From: Plastoroseomonas arctica
Lineage (GTDB): Bacteria > Pseudomonadota > Alphaproteobacteria > Acetobacterales > Acetobacteraceae
Direction: 5' to 3'
Length of the DNA stretch: 64,000 nt
Assembly: GCF_018128965.1 (NCBI RefSeq)
Contig: NZ_JAAEDH010000016.1
Coordinates: 1-64,000, forward strand
The translations under genes and the position numbers were made by a program. Position 1 is the stretch's first letter, and every line of letters begins with the position of its first letter. Below, piece after piece: positions 43,701 to 52,459 of the stretch. The notes under the pieces are model-generated. The model searched no databases. It worked only from the letters and a program-made list of their open reading frames with translations, and was not told the origin of the DNA.

Positions 43701-45218
43701 GCGCTGCTGCGCTGGCATTACCGCAGCCGGCACGAGAGCCTCATCGCCTTCTCCAACGCCACCTTCTACGCCGGCCGGCTCTGCGTGCTGCCTTCGCCGA
43801 AGGCGCGTTCGGCGGCACTCGGCCTGTCGCTGGTGAAGGTCGACGTCGCGGCCAAGGGTGCCGAGAACACCGAGGCCAAGGCGGTGGCCGAGGCGGTGAT
43901 CCGCCACGCGCGGGAGACGCCGCGCGACACGCTGGGTGTGGCCGCTTTCTCCATGGACCAGCGCGACGCGATCATGGATGCGGTCGAGGCGGCGCGGCGC
44001 GCGAGCCCGGAGACCGAGCCCTTCTTCTCCGCCAATCCGAACGAGCCTTTCTTCATCAAGAACCTGGAGAATGTGCAGGGCGACGAGCGCGACGCGATTT
44101 TTATCAGTGTCGGTTTTGTTCGGGAAACCGGGAAAGCCTTGCGCATGAATTTCGGGCCGGTTTCAGCGAAAGGAGGCGAGCGTCGGCTGAACGTGCTGGT
44201 GACGCGCGCCAAGAAGCGCTGCGTGGTGTTCTCCGACATCGCCGCCGACGACATCGACCTCAGCCGCTCGGACGGCGTCGGCGGCGAGGCGGCGTTGAAG
44301 GGCTTCCTCGCCTTCGCCGCCGGCACCGCCGAGGCACCGCGCTCCGGCAATGCCGGCGAGACGGCGCCGCTCGCCGCGCTGATCGGGGAGGCTGTGGCCC
44401 GCGCGGGCAAGCAGGCGGTGCCGCGCGTGGGCCTCGCCGGCCTGTTCCTCGACGTCGCGGCGAAGGAGGGTGGCGACTACATCCTGGGTATCGAGGCCGA
44501 TGCCGGCGACTGGGCCGCGCTGCGCTGCGCACGCGACCGCGAACGCGGGCGCGACGCCGCGCTCACTGGCATGGGCTGGACGCTGGCGCGGGCATGGTCG
44601 CTCGCCTGGCTGGCGCGGCCGGAGGCGGAGGCGGCGCGGATCGGCGCGCTGCTCGGCGCCACGCTCCCATCCGCCGCGCCGGAGATGGCCGCACCCGACA
44701 CCGGGCTCGCCGCGCCCTATGCGGCGGCGGTGGTCGAGGTGCCCTCGGGCGTCGCCATCCCAGACGTGCCCTTCGCCAGGCTAGCGGAGATCGTGGCCGC
44801 CGTTGTCACCGCCGAAGCGCCGGTCCATGGCGAGGTGATCGCCGAGCGCATGCGCCTGCTTTTCGCGCGCGAGACGCTCCCCGCCGCCGACATCGCCGCG
44901 CTGGCGCAGGCGCAGAAGCTGGCCCGCCAACTGCACGGGCTGGTCGAGGAGGGCGGCTTCTGGCGCGCGGAAGGCAGCGTGATTTCCCCACGCAACCGGC
45001 GCGATTGCCTGCCCCTGCTGCGCCGGGTCGCGATGGTCGCTCCCGCCGAGATCGAGGTGGCGGCCGCCCGGCTCATGGCCGCGGTGCCCGTGGCGACCGA
45101 GGGTGAGCTCGCCGCCGGCGTGCAGCGGCTGCTCGGGCTGGATTCGGGTGCCATTCCCGCCATCGCCGCGCGCATCGCGGCCATGGCGGGGGCGGGCCGG
45201 ATCAGGTTGTCGGCGTAG
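40725..45218 (+). CDS. Large DUF4011 / SF1 helicase / nuclease-like protein
   Basis: A 1497-residue protein. Order: N-terminal DUF4011 region ([19 protein letters not shown]), Walker [11 protein letters not shown] (332-341), [15 protein letters not shown], a roughly 550-residue helical insert, Walker [10 protein letters not shown] (922-923 are Asp-Glu) with [25 protein letters not shown], and late SF1 motifs [15 protein letters not shown] and [13 protein letters not shown]. Around 1250-1310 an Vsr-like nuclease block ([11 protein letters not shown], then [17 protein letters not shown]) has Glu1257 and Asp1259, where most relatives have ECDG. A DUF3320 domain ends the protein (about 1350-1497). 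Relatives occur in the Mokosh-type defence families, but no other defence gene is near. Confidence 0.85.
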   Translation: MTTLAQALEDARRGLLDLSTRNRLLALPKPGRSRGVVILDDEDADQLVAKLREGVAFSFESVSSGEAEAPADAPPAGKPRRGARKTASARATGVSTADAAGTREAWQADTKLRVRMPAADLAKRVRDILGDARIAREESGIATLYLAIGALAWRDAATPETERLAPLALLPVTLEREGVSQVFRLRADVAEVAENLSLREMFSAQFRITLPEFDPEAYDPTKWAETVAGAITGQPLWRVDADALAVGLFSFAKFLMWRDLDPAANPGLLTHPLIRALVGGEALPDAVPGFPDDTDVDATIPVERLDHVMDVDGSQALAVEAVRRGGHLVIQGPPGTGKSQTIANIIAQAVLDGRSVLFVAEKLAALEVVQRRLTQVGLGAACLELHSEKQSKRAVLDELRATLASPAPPRPDRDPVIRRLGALRGRINRHADAMRGAVGESGLPLHAVIGRLAALRARGVKAGDLALEAGAWDTARIEHNRDAVRELAARAVGARSAYAGVARDLTPSETDRLMARLPDLIRAFAGGAAALAPLARALGRPAPGPAEVDALKAISTALAVVPEHDAAALAHPAWVADPAPLRALVEAQAALDTARADPALLPGALEVAGIEAARATLAEPGGVFGFLSGARRAANAVAAAIARDAENPMPALASAIAGQKAQAALAAGEALGRGAFGTLWGGAAMAPLLAWREAHGAEAARALTAGAAPLDLAPVAVASAAWNILMEAVALVGPPPSFARLVEMLGAWATEPETLPLWQAWRRARAAAGEVEAFAEAIANGRLAPDAAEDAFDHALLESLLDAAMHAHPELAAFDGEAADRLVEEFRDADRDRVTLARTEAAFAHAEDLRKVRAGMPGMEVLRGEMEKKRGHLPVRELLVRARQSVQTAKPVFMMSPLSVAQFLAPPHGLTPGLSFDMLVMDEASQIEPVDALGAIARARQVVVVGDDRQMPPTQFFQRMTGEDDDGGESDTVAARDVESVLGLCNARGVPSALLRWHYRSRHESLIAFSNATFYAGRLCVLPSPKARSAALGLSLVKVDVAAKGAENTEAKAVAEAVIRHARETPRDTLGVAAFSMDQRDAIMDAVEAARRASPETEPFFSANPNEPFFIKNLENVQGDERDAIFISVGFVRETGKALRMNFGPVSAKGGERRLNVLVTRAKKRCVVFSDIAADDIDLSRSDGVGGEAALKGFLAFAAGTAEAPRSGNAGETAPLAALIGEAVARAGKQAVPRVGLAGLFLDVAAKEGGDYILGIEADAGDWAALRCARDRERGRDAALTGMGWTLARAWSLAWLARPEAEAARIGALLGATLPSAAPEMAAPDTGLAAPYAAAVVEVPSGVAIPDVPFARLAEIVAAVVTAEAPVHGEVIAERMRLLFARETLPAADIAALAQAQKLARQLHGLVEEGGFWRAEGSVISPRNRRDCLPLLRRVAMVAPAEIEVAAARLMAAVPVATEGELAAGVQRLLGLDSGAIPAIAARIAAMAGAGRIRLSA

Positions 45219-45672
45219 CGGCGCGCGCGGCGCGGAGCTCGTCGCGGATTTCGGTCAGCAGCAGTTCCGACGGCGTGGGCGCCGGCGGTTCGGCGGGCTT
45301 CGCCTCCTCCTTGGCCTTGAAGCGCGAGAGTGCCTTGACCATCCAGAACACCGCGAAGGCCACGATCGCGAACTTGATCACGGCATTGAGGAACTTGCCG
45401 ATGGCGAGCACCGAGGCGCCGCCCTGGCGCGTCGCGTCCAGCGAGGGCCGCCGCTCGCCGCTGATCACCACGAACAGGTTCGAGAAGTCGATCCCGCCGA
45501 TCAGCAGACCGATGATCGGGTTGACCAGGTCCTCGACCATCGAGGCGACGATCGCAGTGAAGGCCGCGCCAATGATGATGCCGACGGCGAGGTCCACCAC
45601 GCTGCCGCGCATGATGAAGGCCTTGAACTCGCGCAGCCAGGCAGGCTCGGTCACGGTGATGGGTGGTCGCAT
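45202..45672 (-). CDS. mscL: Large-conductance mechanosensitive channel
   Basis: A 156-residue pentameric channel subunit that opens on hypo-osmotic shock. The amphipathic N-terminus ([45 protein letters not shown]) is the MscL signature. The second helix is [17 protein letters not shown], and the cytoplasmic helix ([16 protein letters not shown]) is at the C-terminus. ATG 45672 is the start used; the frame open to 45747 is not part of the family. Its last 17 bp overlap the convergent helicase gene. Confidence 0.95.
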   Translation of the reverse strand: MRPPITVTEPAWLREFKAFIMRGSVVDLAVGIIIGAAFTAIVASMVEDLVNPIIGLLIGGIDFSNLFVVISGERRPSLDATRQGGASVLAIGKFLNAVIKFAIVAFAVFWMVKALSRFKAKEEAKPAEPPAPTPSELLLTEIRDELRAARAATPTT

Positions 45673-45730
45673 ATCAATCTTCCCCTCCGGTGGATGGCGC
45701 GGAATGTAACTGGTCGCCGATGCGACGGCC

Positions 45731-46147
45731 ATGCATGCTTCCGCCATGCCGCCGGAACCTTTCGCGCAAGCCGTGACCTTCCTTTATGCGGAGGACCCCG
45801 CGCCCTGCCGGGCTTTCTACGCGGAGGTGCTGGGCCTGCCGATGGTGCTCGACCAGGGGCGCTGCGCGATCTTCGCGGTGGCCGCGAACCGGGCCTTCCT
45901 CGGCATCTGCGAAGCGCGCGGGCCGCGGCAATTGCAAGAGGCGCGCAGCGAAGGCGGCTCGGTCCACACCTTCGTCACGGCGGATGTGGATGGCTGGCAC
46001 GCGCACCTCAGGGCCGCCGGCGCCACCGACCTGACCGCGCCGACATTATCGAAGGAGTTCAACGTCTACGGCTTCTTCTTCCGCGACCCGGCCGGCTACC
46101 TCTTCGAAGTGCAGAGCTTTCGTGCGCCGGAATGGCCCGGAGCCTGA
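45731..46147 (+). CDS. VOC-family (glyoxalase/bleomycin-resistance-like) protein
   Basis: A 138-residue protein with two beta-alpha-beta-beta-beta units: [35 protein letters not shown] at the start and [27 protein letters not shown] then [18 protein letters not shown] at the end. The final His/Glu-type metal site is partly visible (VHTF, FEVQ). The start may be ATG 45731 or ATG 45746 (five residues shorter). Substrate unknown. Confidence 0.85.
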   Translation: MHASAMPPEPFAQAVTFLYAEDPAPCRAFYAEVLGLPMVLDQGRCAIFAVAANRAFLGICEARGPRQLQEARSEGGSVHTFVTADVDGWHAHLRAAGATDLTAPTLSKEFNVYGFFFRDPAGYLFEVQSFRAPEWPGA

Positions 46148-46225
46148 ACGCAACCCGCGCCAAGTGGACGCGTTGTCATCGCAGAAGCCCGGAGTTGTTC
46201 CGGGTCAAGAAACTAGGAAGAAGCG

Positions 46226-46513
46226 ATGACAGTCTCGAAAGCCATTCTCGCCGCCACGCTGGTGTTCGGTTCCATGGGCATCGCCCAGGCCCAGATCTCG
46301 CCGACGCGCCCCGACACCGTGACGACGCCGGGTGGCACCACCGTTCGTCCGCCCGAGGCCGTTCCCGGCCAGTCGAACGTGCCGCCCGCGCAGGGCACGC
46401 CGATCACCCCGGGCTTCGCTCCGGCGCCGGGCCGTGACCAGTCGCCGCAGACCGAGAACGGCAGCGGCAATGCCCCGGTGCAGCCGGGCCAGCGCGTCGC
46501 CCCGAACCGCTAA
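46226..46513 (+). CDS. Small exported Pro/Thr/Gly-rich protein
   Basis: A 95-residue protein with a signal peptide (MTVSKAILAATLVFGSMGIAQAQ) and a disordered mature part with Pro-Gly and Thr repeats (PTRPDTVTTPGGTTVRPPEAV). ATG 46226 follows aggaagaag, a strong ribosome binding site, and a clean terminator follows. It resembles the truncated Ala/Pro protein at the left edge in style but not in sequence. The role is unknown. Confidence 0.7.
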   Translation: MTVSKAILAATLVFGSMGIAQAQISPTRPDTVTTPGGTTVRPPEAVPGQSNVPPAQGTPITPGFAPAPGRDQSPQTENGSGNAPVQPGQRVAPNR

Positions 46514-46520
46514 AGCGAAA

Positions 46521-46547
46521 GGGCCGGAGGCATCTAGCCTCCGGCCC
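46521..46547. terminator. Bidirectional hairpin terminator
   Basis: Perfect 11-bp stem GGGCCGGAGGC / GCCTCCGGCCC with a 5-nt loop, 8 bp after the small exported protein and 8 bp before the end of the convergent SDR gene. It serves both directions. Confidence 0.8.
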
Positions 46548-46554
46548 CCTTGCG

Positions 46555-47322
46555 CTATGCCGTGCCTTCCTGCCGCAGCGTCGGTAGGCCAATCCCCGTC
46601 GCTTCGAAGCCACCATCGACGGCCAGTTCCTGGCCGGTGATGTAGCTGGCGCCCTCTCCACACAGGAAAAATATCGCTTCCGCCAGCTCCTGCTCCAGGC
46701 CGTAGCGGCCGAGCGGGATCGCGTCGTGATAGGCCGCCCGGATGTCGGGCGAGTGGACAGCCTTGGCCATTGCGGTATCCACCGGCCCGGGTGCTACGGC
46801 GTTGGCGCGGATTCCATACTGGGCGAATTCGACCGCCATCTGCCGGGTGAGCTGCGCCAGCGCTGCCTTGCTGGTGCCGTAGGCGACCCGCAGCGTCGAA
46901 GCGCGGAGGCCCGAGATCGAGGTGATGTTCACGATCGCCCCACCGCCACCCTGCCGCATCAAGGGCACTGCGGAGAGCGCGCAGAGGAATGCGCCGCCGA
47001 GATTGACCTCAAGCACGCGCTGCCACTCCACGAAGCTCGTCTCGAGCAACGGCTTGAACACGGCGATGCCGGCATTGTTCACCAGCGCGTCGAGCCGGCC
47101 GAACTTTGCCGCGATACGGGCAAAGGCAGCATGGACGGCTGCCTCGTTGGAGACGTCTCCCCGGATGGGGAAGACGCTGTCGCTCTCGGGTGCCGCCTCG
47201 ATCGCCAGGTCGATGTCGAGCAGCGCGACGCGCCAGCCAGCGGCAATAAACCGATCTGCGGTCGCGCGGCCGATGCCGCGCGCGGCACCGGTGACGACGG
47301 CGGTTTTTCGAGCCTGTGGCAT
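46555..47322 (-). CDS. Short-chain dehydrogenase/reductase (SDR)
   Basis: A 255-residue NAD(P)-dependent oxidoreductase. Cofactor motif TGAARGIG (12-19), NNAG in DALVNNAGIAVF, the Ser in VNITSISGLRAS, and the catalytic YGTSKAAL (Tyr and Lys). The C-terminal VDGGFEATG is typical of classical SDRs. Acidic Asp after the second strand (LLDIDL) favours NAD over NADP. It lies 66 bp downstream of the LpxR-like gene on the same strand. Substrate unknown. Confidence 0.93.
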   Translation of the reverse strand: MPQARKTAVVTGAARGIGRATADRFIAAGWRVALLDIDLAIEAAPESDSVFPIRGDVSNEAAVHAAFARIAAKFGRLDALVNNAGIAVFKPLLETSFVEWQRVLEVNLGGAFLCALSAVPLMRQGGGGAIVNITSISGLRASTLRVAYGTSKAALAQLTRQMAVEFAQYGIRANAVAPGPVDTAMAKAVHSPDIRAAYHDAIPLGRYGLEQELAEAIFFLCGEGASYITGQELAVDGGFEATGIGLPTLRQEGTA

Positions 47323-47388
47323 TCGGCGGGCCTCCCTTTGCGGAAAGCCTGCGCCGGATTTGTGCCCCTGCCTACCGGATGCCGTGGG

Positions 47389-48417
47389 TCAGAAGCGGAA
47401 GGTCGTGTTCAGCGAGGCGAAGCGCTGCACGCCGCCGCGCTGGCCATAGAATTCCTCGGTGCGCGCGACCTGCGTGTAGCTCAGCCGCACGCCGGCATAC
47501 ATCACCGCCAAGCCGTACACGGCGTCGCCCACGAAGGGCCGGTGGTCGACGCTGCGGCTCTGCCGGTAGGTGTTGCCGTCGAGAAGGATGTCGCGGGCCA
47601 CCGCGCGGCCCTCGACACCGGCGAAGACGTACCAGCCGAATTCGCGCGTGCGCGGCTGGAAGAAGGCGGAACCCGACAGCGCCGGGCGGATGCGGGCGGG
47701 GCCGAAATCCGCATCCAGCCCCTGGCCGATGCGAATGATCCCGCCCGCCGCGGCGGAGGTCAGCAGCGTGCCGAGCGAGGCGGTCGCCGACGGCAGCGCC
47801 TCCACCTCCAGCCCCGCGAAGCGCAGCAGCGGCACGCGCCAGGTGCGGCTGAGCACGGCGCCGAACACGAACTCGTCGCGCAGCTGGTAGCGCCAGCCGT
47901 TGGAGCGGTTGTCGGAGATCAGGTCGTGGAAGTTGTTCTGCACCTGGCGGCCGAGTGCGGAGGGGCCGACCAGGCCGGCCTGCAGCTCGAACAGGGTGAA
48001 GCTGCTGCCGTTGTCGCGCGCGAGCGAGACGGTGCCGTAGAGCAGCCCGGCATAGGGGCGGTCGCGCGGGTCCGGGTTGCGGCGCTCGGTGTCCTGCGGG
48101 GTGAAGATCGATTGGCCGAACGCCGCGCCCCAGCGCAGCTGGCCCTTGCCGAGAAGGAAGTCCAGCTGGCGATCCAGCCAGTCGAGCGGCAGCGGCAGGT
48201 CGGCGGAGGGCGAATACCAAGAAAGCTGGAGACCGTTGGTGTAGTAGCGATCGGTGCCGTTGAGGACGTCGTTCTCGATCGACAGTGAGAGTGATCCGCG
48301 CAGGTCCGCGGGTGGTGGCGTCGGTGCCGCTGGAATGACAGGGACAATCTGCCCCTTGGCCAGGCCCGGCGCGAGGGCCAGAATGAGCATGACGAAGAGC
48401 GGCTTGATCGGGTTCAT
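47389..48417 (-). CDS. LpxR-like outer-membrane lipid A deacylase (DUF2219)
   Basis: A 342-residue beta-barrel protein with a signal peptide (MNPIKPLFVMLILALAPGLAKGQ). LSLSIENDVLNGTDRYYTNGLQLSWYSP, SIFTPQDTERRNPDPRDRPYAGLLYGT and LISDNRSNGWRYQLRDEFVF are the LpxR blocks with the calcium-site Asn/Asp and active-site His/Ser region; the C-terminus ends in aromatic Phe (TTFRF), the outer-membrane targeting signal. LpxR removes the 3'-acyloxyacyl group of lipid A. tRNA-Ser lies 61 bp upstream. Confidence 0.85.
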   Translation of the reverse strand: MNPIKPLFVMLILALAPGLAKGQIVPVIPAAPTPPPADLRGSLSLSIENDVLNGTDRYYTNGLQLSWYSPSADLPLPLDWLDRQLDFLLGKGQLRWGAAFGQSIFTPQDTERRNPDPRDRPYAGLLYGTVSLARDNGSSFTLFELQAGLVGPSALGRQVQNNFHDLISDNRSNGWRYQLRDEFVFGAVLSRTWRVPLLRFAGLEVEALPSATASLGTLLTSAAAGGIIRIGQGLDADFGPARIRPALSGSAFFQPRTREFGWYVFAGVEGRAVARDILLDGNTYRQSRSVDHRPFVGDAVYGLAVMYAGVRLSYTQVARTEEFYGQRGGVQRFASLNTTFRF

Positions 48418-48478
48418 GCTTGTCCCTGGTCCTGGTCCGTTGCGAGCAACGTTGATGATGCCCGGAAGTTTCGATTCC

Positions 48479-48568
48479 GGATGGGTGGCCGAGCGGTTTA
48501 AGGCAGCGGTCTTGAAAACCGCCGTGGGGGTGACCTCACCGTGGGTTCGAATCCCACCCCATCCGCCA
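48479..48568 (+). tRNA. tRNA-Ser (anticodon TGA)
   Basis: Class II tRNA: acceptor GGATGGG (48479-48485) pairs with CCCATCC (48558-48564); anticodon stem GCGGT / ACCGC with loop CTTGAAA and anticodon TGA at 48513-48515; a long variable arm (GTGGGGGTGACCTCAC); T-loop GTTCGAATC; genome-encoded CCA at 48566-48568. It reads UCA and UCN codons by wobble. The DNA directly after it changes character, as at common integration sites. Confidence 0.97.
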
Positions 48569-48977
48569 GTTTATCAATTTTTCCAGCGCGTCGTAGGTGG
48601 TTGTCCGGCGAGCCAACGATTCAGTCGACAAACTGAAGTTCGTTCATCCAGTCTAACACAGACCTCCGGTTATCTGCGCGTTCCGTCAAGGCCTCACGGC
48701 GGATCGCGGCGTCGAGCTAAACGACACCGAGGTCAGCCGCCACCATCTACGCATCGATGAGCGTGGCAAGCCGTTGCCGCTGCCTCGCCCGAGGAGGATC
48801 TATCTTCCGTCGCGGCGTTGTACATGGCCGGCCACATGATGGCGCGGCTACATCGTGCTGGCGCCAAAGCCCACCCGGGCTCCGCGCTCATCAACGTCGC
48901 CGCAGGGTTCAGGCGGATGCGGCGGCAAGAATCGAGCGGGCTGTCGGTGCGTCGCATCCTATCAGCCGATCGAACCA
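48569..48977. other. 409-bp region after tRNA-Ser with a possible protein-coding remnant
   Basis: No complete gene is seen. 48575-48720 is less GC-rich than the surroundings and has no ORF. In one frame from about 48757 a protein-like segment reads VAALYMAGHMMARLHRAGAK and then INVAAGFRRMRRQESSGLS. It has no start codon with a ribosome binding site and follows a stop. It may be the worn end of a former gene. No integrase, direct repeat of the tRNA end or insertion sequence was found. Confidence 0.4.
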
Positions 48978-49511
48978 TCACACCTCTGGCCGCTGAGGCG
49001 GCAGCATGCGGTTCAACAATCCGTCGCGTCGCACGGCCACATGCCAGACGGTGCCAGCGATATGCAGGATGACGAGCGCATAGACGGCGAACTGGCCATA
49101 GACGTGAATAGTGTCGGCCACCACGCCCAGCGGATCGTTCTTCGGCAAGCCGGGTAGGGACACGAAGAAAAAGGGAACCGGCTGGCCGTTGCCGGCCATC
49201 AGGTAGCCGGTGACGGGCATCACCAGCAGCACAGCGTACAGCAGCCAATGCGTGCCCGCCGAAAGGGCGCGTAGAGCCAGAGGCTGGGACTCCGGCAGGG
49301 CTGGCGGCGGATGCGCGAAGCGCCAGGTGAGCCGCGCGATCACCAGCAGGAAAACGGTGATGCCGAACGACTCATGCAGAAAATACCAGTAGACCCGGAT
49401 CGGCCCCGGCGGGAAATTCTCCGCCACCCAAACGAAGGGGAGCATGAGGAACAGCGCCGCCGTGGTGATCCAGTGCAGGAGCTGCGCCGTGGCGGTATAG
49501 CGTTGGAACAT
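48978..49511 (-). CDS. Cytochrome b561 family protein, second copy
   Basis: A 177-residue four-helix protein. Heme-ligand candidates: His in QLLHWITTAA, FLHESFGI, GTHWLLYAV and ILHIAGTVWHVAVRRDGLLNRML. The last block matches the paralogue at 26411-27001. ATG 49511 follows ggagtgctccc. It differs from that paralogue across most of its length, so this is an old divergence or separate acquisition, not a recent duplication. It may pass electrons to a periplasmic partner. Confidence 0.92.
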   Translation of the reverse strand: MFQRYTATAQLLHWITTAALFLMLPFVWVAENFPPGPIRVYWYFLHESFGITVFLLVIARLTWRFAHPPPALPESQPLALRALSAGTHWLLYAVLLVMPVTGYLMAGNGQPVPFFFVSLPGLPKNDPLGVVADTIHVYGQFAVYALVILHIAGTVWHVAVRRDGLLNRMLPPQRPEV

Positions 49512-49528
49512 GGGAGCACTCCTGCCGG

Positions 49529-50395
49529 ATGACGTCACACGATAGGTCAAGGGTAGGCGTTTGCACCCTGGTCAAGGGGCGCGAGGGGCATCTGCGCAAT
49601 CTGCTGGCGGGCCTTGCGCGCGGCACGCGTCTGCCCGACCGCTGTGTCGTGGTCGATATGGGCCGGCATGCGCTTACCCTGCCGGATCTGCCCTTCCCGG
49701 TTGTTCTGCATCATATGCCGTCTGACGGGCTGCCACTGGCGGCGGCACGCAACATGGCGGCGCGCATCGCGGCCACGCCCGATCTCATCTTTCTCGATGT
49801 CGATTGCATCCCGTCTCGAGAGCTTGTCGCCGCCCTTGCGGAGGACATCGCGACCGCCGATGCGCTCATCTGCTGCGAGGTGCTGTACCTTTCGGCGAGA
49901 GATCAAGGGCTGGACGAGTCCGCCATGCTGGAGCGAGGCATGCGCCATCCCGTCCGCGAATTTCCTCCTGCCGGCCTGCGTGCAGAATCGAATGCGGGTC
50001 TGTTCTGGTCGTTGGCGTTTGGCATGCGGAAAGCCAGCTTTGACCGGCTCGGCGGCTTCGACGAGGCCTTTTCGGGATACGGCGCCGAGGACACCGACTT
50101 CGCCTTCCGCGCGCGCGCGACCGGAGTTCCGCTGCTCTTCGCCGGGAGCGCCAAGGCCTTTCACCAGTACCACGCGATCCATGATCCTCCGCTGCACCAC
50201 TTTGCCGACATCGTCGCCAACGCCAATCGCTTCAGGCAGCTGCATGGCATCTGGCCGATGGATGGATGGCTGGATGCGTTCGCGCGGATGGGCCTGATCA
50301 CGGCGCCGTCGGACGCGTCGGCCCTGCACGTACTTCGCATGCCCACGCAGGCGGAGATCGCGGCCTCGGCCTGCCCGCCCGAACGCTGCTTCTAG
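49529..50395 (+). CDS. Family 2-like glycosyltransferase with galactosyltransferase C-terminal motif
   Basis: A 288-residue GT-A enzyme. VGVCTLVKGREGHLRNLLAGLARG opens the fold, LIFLDVDCIPSRELV carries the DxD metal site, and FGMRKASFDRLGGFDEAFSGYGAEDTDFAFRA is the acceptor-site motif of the Glyco_transf_7C group. It is the only glycosyltransferase of the cluster on the plus strand, divergent from cytochrome b561. Donor and acceptor are unknown. Confidence 0.88.
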   Translation: MTSHDRSRVGVCTLVKGREGHLRNLLAGLARGTRLPDRCVVVDMGRHALTLPDLPFPVVLHHMPSDGLPLAAARNMAARIAATPDLIFLDVDCIPSRELVAALAEDIATADALICCEVLYLSARDQGLDESAMLERGMRHPVREFPPAGLRAESNAGLFWSLAFGMRKASFDRLGGFDEAFSGYGAEDTDFAFRARATGVPLLFAGSAKAFHQYHAIHDPPLHHFADIVANANRFRQLHGIWPMDGWLDAFARMGLITAPSDASALHVLRMPTQAEIAASACPPERCF

Positions 50396-50501
50396 CGCCG
50401 CTCGACCGGTCGGGACGGCCCGCGTCTCGTGCGCGGTATCGAGGCCATTTCTGCGAAGCCAGCGCTGCGAACAGGCCGCCGGCAACGCTGCCGAAGCTCT
50501 C

Positions 50502-51491
50502 TTAGGCTTGCGCGGCATCATCGATGAAGGCCGCCGCGCGGGTGAGGGCCTGCGGGTCGTGCAGGGCGGCAATCCGCGTCGGATCCAGCGCGAAGGCTTC
50601 GTCCAGCAGCGCCGGCCAGGAATCTGCCTGCGGCCAGGACGTGCGGCAAATGGCAGCGCCGAGTTCGGCGAGGCGCTCAGCCTTGGCAACCTGTTCGTCG
50701 AATGGCCTTGGCTCAGGCAGGCAGATGAAGCGTTTGCCCAAGGCGGCCACCTCGGCCAGGAGCCCGTCGCCGCCGCCACCGACCACCACCGCCGCGCCGG
50801 CCAGAATCTCCACCACGTCATCGCGCCAGCCCAGCAAGGCCAGGTTGTCCGGGAGGCGGGAAGCGCCGGGGGAGACAGGACCCAGCACGTTCCATTGCCG
50901 CTCGGGCACCGCGCTTGCGGCGGCGATCAGCGCCTCGCGGTCGCCCCCCGATCCGCCGCGGCCGAAGACCACGGCGATATGCTTGCCCGGCCGAGACCTG
51001 GCCGAGGACGCTGTCAGGAAGCCGGCATGGAACGTCCGATGCCGAACCCAGCTCGGCGTATCAGTCGCCTCGATTGCCGCGGGATAGGGCGCCAGAAGGG
51101 CTCTCGCCGCACCGAAGGCCGCGAGGTGGGGCGGATCATCGCGCTTTCCCGCCAGGCGCACATACAGCACCGGTGTGGAGCAGAGCCGCGCCAACATCGC
51201 GACCTCGACCGAGACGTCCACCACCATGAGTGCCGGGCGGACCTCGGCGATCCAGCCGGCGATGCGGGCGGTGCGGGCGCGGAGCCCAGCATGGTCGATC
51301 GGGGCGTAGTGGAGCCCCGGTGCCGTGCCGTGGCCGCCTGCATCATCGGGCAACTCGACGACCGGACATGACGCGACCCCAGGCGCGGTGCCGAGGAGCA
51401 CGCAAGGATGCCGCAACCGGGCCGCCAGCGCCGCGGCGCGCTGCCAGTGACCTGCGCCGTGGTGATGCACGTAGTAGCCGATGGGCCTCAT
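50502..51491 (-). CDS. GT-B glycosyltransferase, MurG/GT28-like
   Basis: A 329-residue protein. GYYVHHHGAGHWQRAAALAARL is a GxGH-type N-terminal donor-site start, and VVFGRGGSGGDREALI, LALLGWRDDVVEILAGAAVVVGGGGDGLLAEVAALGKRFICLP form the C-terminal UDP-sugar domain as in MurG-like enzymes. Its ATG overlaps the stop of the next upstream gene by 4 bp, so it belongs to the operon 54258-50502. Confidence 0.8.
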   Translation of the reverse strand: MRPIGYYVHHHGAGHWQRAAALAARLRHPCVLLGTAPGVASCPVVELPDDAGGHGTAPGLHYAPIDHAGLRARTARIAGWIAEVRPALMVVDVSVEVAMLARLCSTPVLYVRLAGKRDDPPHLAAFGAARALLAPYPAAIEATDTPSWVRHRTFHAGFLTASSARSRPGKHIAVVFGRGGSGGDREALIAAASAVPERQWNVLGPVSPGASRLPDNLALLGWRDDVVEILAGAAVVVGGGGDGLLAEVAALGKRFICLPEPRPFDEQVAKAERLAELGAAICRTSWPQADSWPALLDEAFALDPTRIAALHDPQALTRAAAFIDDAAQA

Positions 51492-52459
51492 GCGACGAGG
51501 GACTCCAGCGTCGCAGTCGCAGCCCCGATCTCCTGTTCCCTGACCAACAGCGCAGGCAATGTCGGCTCAATGCGCGCAACATAGGCGATATCGTTGACGC
51601 AATCCGGCGCCAGGCCCGGGTCGGCGGCATAGGCGACCCGCAGCGCACGCCGCCGGCCCAGCACGGACTGCCAGTGGCCGGCGTCCGGGACGAGGTGTGA
51701 CGCCCCGGTCTCTGCGATCATCCGCCACCGGCGCATCTCCGTGGCCATCCCGCCGGCTGCACGCCCGTCCTCGCGAACCGAAACTGCCGTCCAGACATCT
51801 GGGTCGTGCCGCACTCGACCCCCGCACCGCTCGACGGCCGCCACGAGCGCGTTGTCCTCGCCGGTGGGAATCGGCGGCACGCCGCCGGCGGCCACATATG
51901 CTGAAAGGGTCAATGCCAGACTGGCGCCGGTGTGATCACCGTGCCGCGGCCATGGGTCGTGCGGCACCGGGTCGATCGACTCCGCCAATCGCCGCACCGC
52001 GGACCAGTATCGTGCAACGCGTGCGCGGGTCAGGCGCAGCCAATCCGGCACCGGAGCGTCGGGCAGGCGGATCTCGCCTCCGACTGCGTCGCAGCCCGCC
52101 TCGATGGCGCGCAGGCTTGCCGCAATCCAGTGCGGCGGAGGCACGGTGTCGGCATCGGTGCTGATCAGCACCGCGTCCGCATAGCCATCCTCTCGTAGCC
52201 ACTCCACGCCGGCGTTCATCGCAAGGCTCCGGGCTGTTCCGGCATTGGCGCGTTCGCTCGCCAACGTGACCTCTTCAACCCGCAATGCGATCCGGCGGGC
52301 TGCCTTCCGGGCCACATCGGCGGTGCCGTCGGAGCAGTTGTTGGCGAGCACCAGGACCCGCAGCGGACCATCAATCGCCTGGCGCTCCAGCGCGGCGAGC
52401 AGCGCCGGCAAGGACGCCGCCTCGTCACGGGCCGGGACGCACACGATGCACGGCCTCAT
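51488..52459 (-). CDS. Family 2 glycosyltransferase
   Basis: A 323-residue GT-A enzyme: CIVCVPARDEAASLPALLAAL, LRVLVLANNCSDGTADVAR (nucleotide-binding Asn/Asp), AVLISTDADTVPPPHW (DxD) and GGEIRLP. The middle HGDHTGASLALTLSAYVAAGGVPPIPTGEDNALV supplies the acceptor/catalytic Glu-Asp pair. It overlaps its neighbours by 4 bp on both sides, so it is translated as part of the same operon. Confidence 0.9.
   Translation of the reverse strand: MRPCIVCVPARDEAASLPALLAALERQAIDGPLRVLVLANNCSDGTADVARKAARRIALRVEEVTLASERANAGTARSLAMNAGVEWLREDGYADAVLISTDADTVPPPHWIAASLRAIEAGCDAVGGEIRLPDAPVPDWLRLTRARVARYWSAVRRLAESIDPVPHDPWPRHGDHTGASLALTLSAYVAAGGVPPIPTGEDNALVAAVERCGGRVRHDPDVWTAVSVREDGRAAGGMATEMRRWRMIAETGASHLVPDAGHWQSVLGRRRALRVAYAADPGLAPDCVNDIAYVARIEPTLPALLVREQEIGAATATLESLVA

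Noticed and set aside
40725-45218. A defence island around the DUF4011 helicase
   Set aside because: Neighbours are an antiporter, mscL, manC and DUF1003; no restriction, CRISPR, toxin-antitoxin or second Mokosh gene is present.
46723-48288. Long plus-strand ORF antisense to the SDR and LpxR-like genes
   Set aside because: It is a shadow of high-GC codon bias in the real genes; composition is Arg/Gln/Gly-rich and no motif or start site supports it.
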